Positions 49,104 through 59,935 of a stretch of DNA of 64,000 nt are shown piece after piece. The translations under genes and the position numbers were made by a program. Every line of letters starts with the position of its first letter. Within the stretch, counting starts at the first letter, position 1. Below the pieces are notes generated by a model. The model saw only the letters and a list, made by a program, of their open reading frames with translations, searched no databases and was not told the DNA's origin. The DNA is taken from positions 22,555,557 through 22,619,556 of the forward strand of contig OZ023273.1 in assembly GCA_964007475.1 (NCBI GenBank), written 5' to 3'. The DNA comes from Hybos culiciformis (Eukaryota; Arthropoda; Insecta; Diptera; Hybotidae).

Positions 49104-49168
49104 GTTGCATTCGGCCGAATACTTGTTCTGTCCTTCCAAATGCAGTATTGTTGGCAAACTACATATAC
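49104..49168 (-). CDS. Candidate 65-nt internal exon, unrecognised
   Basis: On the minus strand a good acceptor (CACCTCTCATCATATTGTAG, ending at 49169) and a GTAAGT donor (49103-49098) enclose 65 nt of markedly higher G+C than the surroundings. Two frames are open. With two leading bases it reads ICSLPTILHLEGQNKYSAEC plus N, ending on a codon boundary; the other open reading is VYVVCQQYCIWKDRTSIRPN. A second AG at 49160-49159 is an alternative acceptor. I do not recognise either peptide. This could be a small exon of a gene with giant introns. Confidence 0.4.
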
Positions 49169-51675
49169 CTACAATATGATGAGAGGTGAAATATTTCTTT
49201 TGTAAAAGTGTAATATGAAATAAAAAAAAAATATAGTTAATTGCTGCCAGAAGAAAAAGATACTCTACTCGAATATATTTATCTATATTTTATTTTATGA
49301 ACATTCAGCATTATACATTTAAGCTATTCGTATATATTCTATCTACCGCCTGTATAGCTTTTAAAACTGAAAATGATTCTAATGTGAACTTCATTTTCTC
49401 GAATCAATTTGCGAAATGTATTTTTTTCAATATATTTAATATTGTTTAATGTTAAGAAAAAGTCCTTTCATTTTATGTTAGAGATAGAGATAAAAATCGT
49501 ATTATTCATTTGTATACACAAATAGAGAGACAAACAACAAAAAAAAAGTTCTCGCAAACAAAGTTTATTATTTTTCTGTTATTATTATCCTGTCTTTTAA
49601 AACTTTTGAGTTTCCTTTGAACAAAGATATTTCAAAGGAAGTCGTTATTTTGATTATACTTTTTGCTCTCTGTTCGTTTGAGTTTAATAATAATATACAA
49701 ACAGTTCGAATACATTTTTTTTTAACTTATATCTTTTTTATTTTATTCTTTAATCTTATATTTTGTTATCAAAAATTTGCATATATGTGCTTCAATTTAA
49801 ATTTTCTTATACTGATTTGATTTTAGATTTGGACTATGTAGGTATATATAGGTACTACAATATGTATGTTAATGTTTATTAATTAATATTATGAATTGCA
49901 GAATTTTTTTCTTTTTTTTAATTGGATTATATTAAAAGAACACGAGAGCTAATTTGATGTTTACGCAATTATCTCTTTGGAAATTTGTCCAGTAATAAAA
50001 GTTTTTTAATCTTAATATTTGTACTTTTTGCAAATTAAGATTTAATTAGTGTTTTTCATCTTAATAATATATTATTTTTATGCTAACTTATTTAAATGAA
50101 TATAAATGATTTAAATCCACTAGCATTCCATTTTTTAATAACTCTAACTATCTACACCTATATGTAAGCTATCTATGATAGAATGAAATTATTATTGCTT
50201 ATGAACGAAAATTTTCACATTTAAATTATCTATTTTTCAAATAAAAGTTCTTTTAATTCTTGAATTCCACAAGCTAAGAAATTTTTTTATTTAAAGTGGA
50301 ATGTATATTTCTCCTTTTTTTGAGAGAAATTTACGATATTACTACAATTTACTGTTTTTATTGAGCAACTTTATCCTCAACACGAAAAAATTAAAATTGT
50401 ATATGCTTTTTTTTATAATGTTCCTTAAAAATAAATAAATATTTTAAATTACACTAATATTACAAAAATATTAGAATAATAAGAAAATAGTAAATATTTC
50501 AGAAGATAAGTAATCTAAATAAGATAAACACTGGAAAATTCAAAAAATGTTGTATAGTAAATAAGATGCCTATAGTTATTAAGGAAATATTTTAATATAA
50601 TTGACTTTAATAAATGAATTTTAAATTAAAAAACATCTTTTATATTCATTATATATGATATTTATCAGAAACGTTTCGGTAACAGAACAGATTTGAAAAA
50701 TAAATATTTACATCTTTTTTAATTTACTTAAAAGGAAAAGGAAAAAAAACTTGTAACACATAAATATATACGACGTATTTCTATTTGTATAATAAAGAGA
50801 AAATTTAGCATAAACTTTACTTACGAATAAAAAATTTAATTTCGAAAAATTGCTGAATTAACTGAGCTTTAGTGTTCCCAAAAATTTATAATCAAAATGT
50901 TCAATGTGTTCTCTTATGATATTCTCTTAGTTTTTTTTTCATTTATGTATACAGCAACTCAAAAGTTTTTCAAAAAAAAAATATATATAGATGTTAAGTG
51001 GAGAAAGGTTTTTTACGATTATGTATTTCATGTATTCATGTATGTACGTGTACATAATGTATATTATAAAATATTATATTTTTTATATACACGACGTATT
51101 TCTATTTTTATTTACCATTCAAAAAGGTAGAAAATTGTAAACAAAATAAAGAATGAATATTATAAGTATATATTAGAAATTATGTTTAGTTTCAATTAAT
51201 AAAAAGATTTAAGCATCAGAAACTAATAGTGAATAATAATTTTTGTGTAAATTAGAATTATTTTCCAATTCTGTTCACGTCAAATTGATTTTACCAAACT
51301 GAACAAATATATTACAAACCAAACAATACAAAAATATATATGATATGAAAAATTTAATACCTACTTCTCATTCGCTGCCAAAAACACTAACTTCCATTGA
51401 TTTTTATGCAATTTCAAAATTTCTTTAAGTCCACCTATAAATTAAAAATAGCCTATTTTTAAGATTAAGTAATTTTTTGCATTATCCTCATTTTCGTTCC
51501 TTAACAGGAAAACTTCTAGGTTTAATTTTGTTTTATTTTAAATCTAATGAAAATGGTTTTTGAGAGTATCTTATTTTTAAAACTTAAACTCATTTGAATT
51601 ACTGTATTTGGATAATACTGAGCCTACAATTTTGATCTTGTATAAATTTCAATTAAAGAAGAAATACTCATTAGA
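49169..51675. other. AT-rich DNA without a recognised gene
   Basis: The ACACGACGTATTTCTATTT-type phrase occurs at 50769 (ATACGACGTATTTCTATTTG) and again at 51090, a minor dispersed repeat. Nothing else. Confidence 0.35.
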
Positions 51676-52668
51676 AAGGTTATTTATTTATTTATTTATT
51701 TATTTATTTCATTGCTTAGCTCAAACAATTTACAAAAATTTAAATTTACAAAAACTTACATTTACTTAAATTAATAATATTAACTTAAATTTAATTTTAA
51801 TTTAACATTTCAACAGTTTATTTTTTATTGTTTCTTTGTTAAAAGTAAAATCTAATACATGGCTGTATTTATTACAGTTCATGAGCATCCTATTTACGGG
51901 TTCAAATTTCCCGTAGTTTGTTCGATGAAAAGGGATGGTGAATAAATTTGTAGTTCTAAGAAACCTATTATATTTAAAATCAATTCTAGAGGCAATATAA
52001 GGTGACGAGATTTTATTGTTGATAATATCAAAAATGAAGGTTACATCAGCGATTTCTCTTCTCTTTTCTAAGGAAGTCAAATTTATAAGTTTAAGTCGAT
52101 CATTATAAGGAGGGAGTATAAAATTATTCTCCCATGGAAGATGTCGTAGAGAAAATCTAAGGAAGTTTCTTTGAACAGATTCAATTCTAAGAATATGGTC
52201 TTTATAATAGGGGGACCAGACTTGAGTTGAATATTCTAGATTAGGACGTACAAGACAAGTGTACAAGGATTTCAGGACGTAAGGATCATCGAATTCCTTA
52301 CTCCATCGTTTAATAAAACCTAACATAGAACTACCTTTGTTAATGGTTGTGTTGTAATGTTCTCTAAATGTCAATTTGTTGTCAAATGTTACACCTAAGT
52401 CCCTAATTAAATTTGTTCTTACAATGTTTTCGTTATTAAAAGAATAGTTATTATTTAGAGAATTAGCACAACGAGTGTAACTAACATAAGCACATTTGCC
52501 AACGTTTAATTTAAGGTTGTTGTTAACACACCAGTCAAAAAATTTATTTAGGTCACGTTGAAGTTTTGCTGCATCTTCACTTGTTTTTACCTCCTTTAAT
52601 ATCTTCATGTTAATATATACAGTTATATAGGATAAGTGATTGACTATTATAGTCCAAGTACATGTCAA
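51676..52668 (-). mobile_element. 5'-truncated jockey/CR1-like LINE
   Basis: A minus-strand non-LTR retrotransposon end. It comprises the C-terminal part of the RT frame, about 120 bp of AT-rich 3' UTR, and a tail of (AAAT)n (plus strand ATTT repeats 51679-51708). The 5' boundary lies between about 52608 and 52668, at or just after where the RT catalytic motif should be. Severe 5' truncation is usual for LINE copies. No target duplication could be made out. Confidence 0.85.
51802..52668 (-). pseudogene. C-terminal part of a non-LTR reverse transcriptase
   Basis: A frame of 288 codons; LINE-like sequence begins at about residue 21 (NMKILKEVKTSEDAAKLQ). It matches the segment after the RT palm in jockey/CR1-like elements: LQRDLNKFFDWCVNNNLKLN and GKCAYVSYTR, then RDLGVTFDNKLTF, LGFIKRWSKEFDDPYVLKSL, YTCLVRPNLEYSTQVWSPYY, and IESVQRNFLRFSLRHLPW. 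This is the thumb and the family-specific C-terminus. The YADD catalytic motif and everything upstream (palm, fingers, endonuclease, ORF1) are missing, so no active enzyme is possible. The surviving frame has no stops, so the insertion is probably not very old. Confidence 0.85.
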
Positions 52669-54696
52669 AGATTGGAAAAGTATATTATGTTATATTAAAT
52701 ATAACATAAGCAAGCAAACCAAGCAAAATGGTAGATAATTAAAAAAATACATAATTTATAGCATACGAGTATACATACCTACTACATATATACACAAATA
52801 TCTATTTTTCTTATGTAATACGTACTTATATTTCACTTTTCCTAAGTATAACTTAGAAAATTTTCTAAAATAAATGTATATTATATCCAAAGAATATTTT
52901 ACATTTATGTACCTCATTATACATTATGTAATTTTATTCGTGCAAAAAAAAATGTGAAAAAAAAAATTTTATGCTGATATTGGGAAAATTTTCTTTTGCG
53001 CACCTTTTAGATACACATTTGTTGATAGGTGTGTTTTGCACCTAAAAACGTAAGTTTTGTGAGAATAAAACCTTAAAGTGTATTTGAAGAGGTGAAACTC
53101 CACCCTTTCAGGTGTGGATGATTTGAAAAAAAATACTACGATTTATAAAAATTGTGATTTATTTCCAACCAATAATGAATGATTTCTTCCCCGTTAACCG
53201 CAAATGCTATTTACAAAAGTTTCAGGTATATAATAATCAGAAAATGTATTTAAGTTTTGTGTTTTCCGTCGGAAATGTGAAAATTTTTTTATGTAAAAAA
53301 AATTAATATGTATTCTATTAATATATAAAATGAATATCTACGAATCGTATTTAAGATTAAAAATCAATAATTTTGTGTGAAAATTCTGAATGATATGAAT
53401 GGATACAAGACATTTATTTTATATACAATACATCATGTATTATTGAGAAAAAAATACCTACAATAATCTTATGTGTATTCTGGAAAATGTTGATTAGATT
53501 AGATAGAAAATAAATTATAATGTCTTTTTTTGTGTATTAAGACCTGTAATGTCAAACACCTTAGATTATTGCCCATACACATTTGTATTAACCTTTAAGC
53601 CAATTTACCCTCAAATTCATCCTGTTTTTGCATAATGTAGATTTATGTTAATTCAAACTGATTTGATGATTATATTAGATATAAAAAAAAAAATTTTAAT
53701 GATTGATTTAACTTTCCTACACCAAGAACAAAAGTTGTTAAAATTTAATTAATACAAATAATCAAATAAATAAAATATGCAAAAAAATTGTCTATCCTAA
53801 TTCGCACTATAATTTCTAAGTGAATATAAATATTAAAAATATATTATAGAATATACATTAATAGACTAGATTTGTATGTAACACCCAAAAACAAAAAAAA
53901 AATTATATAAAGGCGAGTTAAAGAAAAGTGTTTTATATAAAAAAAAGCATCATATTTAAGGACAATGTCCTTCTCTGAGTTTTATACTGCAACAGATTAA
54001 CTATATATCTATAATGTATACTTAGTTATGTTGTATTTATTGTATTAGGTAAAAAATATATAATATAAAATAATATAGATACACAAGGACATAAGCAATA
54101 TTATATGAGCTATAAAACCATAATTTTATATTATTTATATTTTAATAAATCGATTTTTTTTTTACAAAAAAAAGAATAAAAGATTATGTACGAATTTGTA
54201 ATGTATGTGTATAGAAAATTACGTAGCAAGTATAATAATATATATAACGTCGTCATATATTATATACTTTTATTATATAGATACATTTTTTTTTGAAATG
54301 CGATGACCTAGAATTAATATATGAAAAATTGTTTCAGATACATAAAGTTTATATATTAAATACAAAACAGATATACATACATATATATATATTATGTGCT
54401 GTTTTTATAATAAAAAGAAGGAAAACAAAATAAATTTAAATGTATATAATACGGTATATGAATTTTGAGCACAGCATCAGATATTATATTGTAAATTTTA
54501 TATTGTATATTATGAATAGTAGCAGTAGGTATGTATTTTATTGTATGTTGTTATTTATGTTTTGGTAACTGATTTTTAGCTATTCATCGTATGAAAATTT
54601 TGGTAAAGATTCAATTTGACGCTATATACATTACTATATGTATAAGCATCTCTGAAATAATATCATAGATTTAGTCGCAAAACAATTTTATTTTAA
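52669..54696. other. AT-rich DNA without a recognised gene
   Basis: A palindromic TTATGTTATATTAAATATAACATAA sits just right of the LINE (about 52685-52710). Otherwise TA-rich simple sequence. Confidence 0.35.
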
Positions 54697-55142
54697 CCAC
54701 TTAAGCCCGGGTGTCGTTAAAATAGAATTTAGCAACAGAACAGAATCAGCGACAGAAAAATTTAATCTGGTACTGTAATTCTGGTCAGAATCTCATGAGA
54801 TTGCTGTCTTTAAAACAGAAACATTATATAAAATTTCGTTATTTTTTACGAAATCAACAATTTTCTCCTCTTCGTCCTCACTGAATTTAATTTTTTTCCA
54901 TTTTCCGACAAAAACAACTCGAAAAAACGTAAATAAACAAAGACAAAAAAAATCAATTCAATCTGGCAACAGAAACAGGAAATAACCTCGTTTGAGATTA
55001 TTCAAATTCTGTGGACAGAATCAATTTTTCTATCGCTAAATTCTGTTGTAAAATTCTGTCGCAGAATAAATTCTGTTGAAATTTATGGGATTCTGTTTCT
55101 GTTGCTAAATTCTGTTTTAACGACATCCCGGCTTTACAGTGG
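54697..55142. mobile_element. MITE with CCACT...GTGTCGTTAAAA inverted ends
   Basis: About 446 bp. Left end CCACTTAAGCCCGGGTGTCG followed by TTAAAATAGAATTTAGCAAC; the complement of the right end is CCACTGTAAAGCCGGGATGT followed by CGTTAAAACAGAATTTAGCAAC. The arms continue as imperfect CAGAATC-rich sequence for about 100 bp. No open frame and no clear target duplication. CAGAATT/TTCTG words recur through it, as in the stretch at 19.2 kb. Confidence 0.75.
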
Positions 55143-57776
55143 AAAAAAAATTTTAGGTCCAAGTATTCGATATGTGCGCTGAACTCAGATTTCGATGAAA
55201 GGTGGTATATATTAGAAAAATAAAAAAAAGTGTTTCGAATATTTTAAATCCAAAATTCTGAATAAACGCCGTATTCTGCATTTACCAGATACTGTTCTAT
55301 ATCCGTCTATTACCGATTCAACGACACAGACCAGTGGTTTTAGAATTCTTTTCTATGATTCTTGCTTTTGAAAATAATTAAAAAGAAGAATATTTAATCG
55401 TGTTCTTTAATTTTTATTTAACTTTAACGTTATTTCTAATATCTTTCCTACTTTTGAAAAACATATGTACGCTTGAATAATTAAATTCATAAGAAAAATT
55501 ACACTCACCTCAAATCCTTTAAATTTCTTCTAAATTTCTATAAAACAAGAAATTTTCGAAGAAATTAACATTATCTTTAAAAAAAAAAGATAGGACAAAA
55601 TTTTAAGAAAAAATAAATTTTAAATGTTAACATGTATATGAAAAGTCAGAAAAAAATTAAAAATAAAAATTAGAAGACGAAGTTTATTGACTTTTCTATT
55701 TTTAAAATGTTTTTTCTTGTTTTATTTTTCGCTATCTTATAAACAATTCTATTTGTTCTTAACCCATTCCATATTCTGCTAACATCTTACCACACATTTT
55801 TCTTATTTCTACCCTCAAACATTTTTTTTTTCTTTATTAATTGGAAGACATTTAAAAAGAATTGTTAATTGAGTCGCTGGAAAATTCTTGTACATAAATT
55901 ATGAATTTATGATTCACAATATTTACATTATTATGTAAGTTAGCATATTTCATGTATTAAGTTAAGTTTATGTTTTGTTTTTATTTATTTAATTTTTTTT
56001 ATTTTAAACATTTCAAATATAAAAGAAATATTAATGAACTTATAAACTTATAAATATAAAAAAATAGATAATCTTTGTTGTTTCTTTGTTTTGTTTGCAA
56101 AGTATGAGCTAAAATTTCCACGTAAAATATGGTTTCAATTAAATTTTCAAACTGATGGTTATTCTTTCACCTACAAGAAAATTTATTTGAAATCATTCGG
56201 GTTTGGAACTAGCAAATTATGCCGCTATTTCAAGTATTAGATTTGGTATTTTACTTTAGAAGTAACTTTTTTAAGATTTATTTATTTGATTGAGAAAAGT
56301 TTTAATATATACAAATGGCCTAGAAAGAGATCAGCAAAACATGCCCCATTTCAAACAATATTGACTTAACTACAAAAATTTTGGTACCAAATTTACTACA
56401 ATATAGTACATATGCTATATATTACGTAAGGAATTTGAGAAAAAAAAAAAAAAAATTGTTAGAAGAATTATTTATTTTTCAAACCTTAAAAATGTAGGTA
56501 TCATTGTAAAATATTTTCCATAAATTTTACCATAAAAATCATGATGTGGTTATTCTAGACCTGAACATTGTTAAATAATCCAAAGTTGTTGCTGTAGAAT
56601 TTTATCTATGCTGGATAGAAACCGCATAAACTCGCTTTCTCAACAGGATATAATAATAAAGAATGACATTCTTCCAGACTCAGTGCACAGAATATATTAA
56701 GATAATATATTTTATGTAAAGTTAAAAATTTGTTTCCATCATAAGACTTTTTGACTATATTTAAATATCCAGAAAAAGAAATTATTTTCATCCAATAACT
56801 TTTGAAAAAAAAAATAAAGGTTTAGAAGCCTCTGATCCACGTTGGGTCCACGTTAACTAAACTTGAATTTTTGTTCCCTTAAAAATAATTTTGAGTTCAA
56901 CTGAGTAAACTGAGTAAAGATATTTTCTGTTAAAAAATTTTTGCATTTAACAACAAAATTGTACAATTAAAAGTATTAAAAGAAAACAATTAAAGCTTTT
57001 CAATCATATTCTTGGGGACAAAATACATATGTTTCTTAGCGTGTTAGCAATTTGGTTCAAATAGAACAGTCAAATTTGAAATATGTACCTTAAAACATTT
57101 TTAAATGTGAATTATTCAAAATTAAAACTGAAAATAAATAAATTTTTTCAACATTCTCTTTCCTTTTGGAGAATTTTTAAGATTATTTTACAAAATTTAA
57201 GGTTGTAACTTTTAGAATGAAGAAGAAGAGAAAATTAACTTCGGGTTTTTTAAAAAGTTTTAATGATTCTATTTTATTCTTTATTACTTACATATATGTT
57301 AGAATAAAAAAAAATCCTTTCATGAATTCTAGAAAACCGCACTGTCAATTTTCGGTTTAACTTAAAAATTTCAATGATAAGGTAAAATGTTAGGTGTTAA
57401 AAAGGACTTAATGAAAGTATAATTTTATAAAATTAATGACAATATATATGTTTTTCTGATATAATATATATATTACATTTATTTTGAAAATAATTGCCGC
57501 CTTGGTTAGAGACAAGCAAATTTTTTTACACATTTAATATGTGAATTCAAATTTTGAACTCACATAATGAAGTTTATAGATTTACTATTACATGTATGAA
57601 CAAATATTTTTTGATTGAAGTTTTCATCGATTTATTATTAGCAACTGATGAGATCAGAGTGGACGGATGCGATCGAAACTTAAAAAACTTGGCTTTATTT
57701 CTTTAAATTTTAATGTTCTTGGTTTTGTTTACAATTCGGAATTAATAAAATTCCATAGCATTTATAAATCATGTTG
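55143..57776. other. AT-rich DNA without a recognised gene
   Basis: No repeat or exon stands out. A 61-codon minus-strand frame at 56606-56791 has no family resemblance or splice support. Confidence 0.35.
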
Positions 57777-57785
57777 AAAACAAAG

Positions 57786-58808
57786 GGTGGAGGCTCTTCA
57801 GCCGGACAATTCTTGATAATTGATGTCACAATTATTGAGCATTTGGTGCTCAATTTGTGACTATTAGTGCCACAAAAACTAGAATTTGTGCTCGCTTGGT
57901 TTTTGAGAAATTTTGATTTTCGAATTTCGAACATGGGTCAAGGGGTCTCTCTGGCCGGATTCGAATTTCGAAAAAATAATGATGCTATCATTTAGTGGTT
58001 AATTTGTGCCTATTTGTGCTACAAAAACTAGAATTTGTGCTCTTCAAAATTATGTGAAAACAATTTTTTTTATATTAGGCCAAAATTCCAAAATTGGAAC
58101 CGAATTTTTTTTCGTCGAATTTAGAAAAAGCGAAAATGCCACCATTTAGTGCTTAATTTGTGCTTGCGTTTACTGTACTTTGTTAAGGGTGACGCAGAAC
58201 TAGAAAGGTGGGATGCGGGGCGGCGGGCGGGCGAACTGGTGGTTGGTCAGTGGGATTTGCGGCGCGCGCCGCAAATCCCACTGACCAACCACCAGTTCGC
58301 CCGCCCGCCTCCCCGCTCCTCACCTTAATAGCTGAAGTTGAAATTTTTTCGAACTTACATTTTTTTCGGCGCGGCATATATTTTTTTTTTTATAAAACAA
58401 ATCATCGCAAAGTACAATAAACGCAGGCACAAATTAAGCACTAAATGGTGGTATTTTCGCTTTTTCTAAATTCGACAAAAAAAAAAAAAATTTTCAAGTT
58501 TTGGAATTTTGGCCCAATCTAAAAAAAATTGTTTTCACATAATTTTGAAGAGCACAAATTCTAGTTTTTGTAGCACAAATAGGCACAAATTAAGCACTAA
58601 ATAATAGCGTCTTTATTTTTTTGGAAATTCGAATCCGGGCAGAGATACCACTTTGACCCATGTTCGAAATTCGAAGATCAAAGTTTCTCAAAAACTAAGC
58701 GAGCACAAATTCTAGTTTTTATGGCACTAATAGTCACAAATTAAGCACTAAATGCTCAATAATTGTGACGTCAATTACCAAGAATTGTCCGGCTGAAGAG
58801 CCCCCACC
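57786..58808. mobile_element. 1-kb foldback element, MULE-like by target duplication
   Basis: 1023 bp, almost wholly inverted repeat, flanked by the perfect 9-bp duplication AAAACAAAG (57777-57785 and 58809-58817). Ends: GGTGGAGGCTCTTCAGCCGG on the left; GGTGGGGGCTCTTCAGCCGG as the complement of the right. Each arm is about 480-500 bp and contains two to three copies of a roughly 140-bp unit with ACAAAAACTAGAATTTGTGC and TTTAGTGCTTAATTTGTGC. The centre is a perfect GC-rich palindrome (58222-58309). A 9-bp duplication with long inverted arms is the pattern of Mutator-like (MULE) foldbacks; hence the class inference. It carries no transposase. Confidence 0.85.
58222..58309. repeat. Perfect 88-bp GC-rich palindrome
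   Basis: Perfect palindrome centred between 58265 and 58266 on GGCGCGCGCC, with no spacer. Each arm holds GGCGGGCGGGCGAACTGGTG and GGTCAGTGGGATTTGCGGCG. It can form a cruciform. It has by far the highest G+C in the window. The near-identical Gly/Pro/Arg frames on both strands are artefacts of the palindrome. Confidence 0.97.
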
Positions 58809-58817
58809 AAAACAAAG

Positions 58818-59661
58818 AATCTTTTATTTTTTATTCAGTGCCTAAAGTAATTACATTTTATGTTTAATTTAATTATTTTTGCTTAATTAAAATTTAACAC
58901 CTTAAAAAACTTTATTATAGTTGCCAAATTTTTTTTTCCTATACATAAGTCACAGTTCCTTAATAAAATTTTGTATTTACTGAAAGCAGCAAAAAAAAAT
59001 ACCAAATTGTACAATTTTCGTCCTTTTTGTCAAAAAAAGCTAAATTGTTGTGTTTATCTTTAGATTGGCTATGGGAATTAAGTGCATAAATAAAATATTT
59101 ACCTTGTCACTTGTCTTTTGTACACATTCTATGTTGTTGGGTTTATTAAAAAAGTATATTTTTCATACTGTGAAATCTAAAAATATCATTGAACAAAAAA
59201 ATATAAGGATGAAGGTAACAGGTATACGTTAAGCTGGGTTCATAGTTTGTTGACATCTAATAATATTTTCAATTATTTATTTAATACGGTTTTTTCCCAA
59301 AATATCAATTTGTTGATTATTTCGACTATATACCATTAATATCATTGAATTAATTAAAAATTTATCAATAGAATATGTAATAAAATTTTCTATTTTAATA
59401 TAGTCCAGCCAATAATACAATAATAGTAACATATAATAAAACAGGATTCTGTATATGTTACATCAGTTAGCTACAAAACCGTTCATATATGTATGGTATA
59501 ATAGTGGATGTTTTTTTTTAAATGCAGCTATGCGTAAATTTTCTATTCGTATAGAACTGACTGTTCAATATTATTTATTTTTGTACACAAATAAATGCTG
59601 CTGGTAAATTAAAATAGAAACAACTGCTCCCTTGATCCCAAAACTCATCAGAAATACGGTA
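58818..59661. other. AT-rich DNA without a recognised gene
   Basis: A 60-codon hydrophobic plus-strand frame at 59050-59232 has no recognisable features. Nothing else noted. Confidence 0.35.
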
Positions 59662-59933
59662 CTATATATGAGCCGTTTATTTTGAAAGTGGTTTAAGTCC
59701 ATTTTTCAAAAAAAAAATAGTTAATGATAACAATAAGCACAATAGTATATATTCTTTTTATTTATAAACAATTTTAGTCTAGTATCATTAAAACCGCTTT
59801 GATTTTGACACTTGAAAATTAGCTTATGGAAATATTAATGTTTATTTTTAAATCAATTCAAACATGAAACCTTAAATATCTCAATACAAGAACAAATGGA
59901 CTTAAACCACTTTCAAAATAAACGGCTCATATA
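59662..59933. mobile_element. Small MITE with about 40-bp inverted ends, TA-flanked
   Basis: About 272 bp. Left end CTATATATGAGCCGTTTATT continuing TTGAAAGTGGTTTAAGTCCATTT; the complement of the right end is the same except for an AT deletion (CTATATGAGCC). TA lies at both borders (59660-59661 and 59934-59935), fitting a Tc1/mariner-mobilised MITE. The interior is AT-rich and non-coding. Confidence 0.85.
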
Positions 59934-59935
59934 GT

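Noticed and set aside
58183..58420. Overlapping frames on both strands with a Gly/Pro/Arg-rich peptide
   Set aside because: Both strands encode nearly the same peptide because the DNA is a perfect palindrome; there is no independent coding signal.
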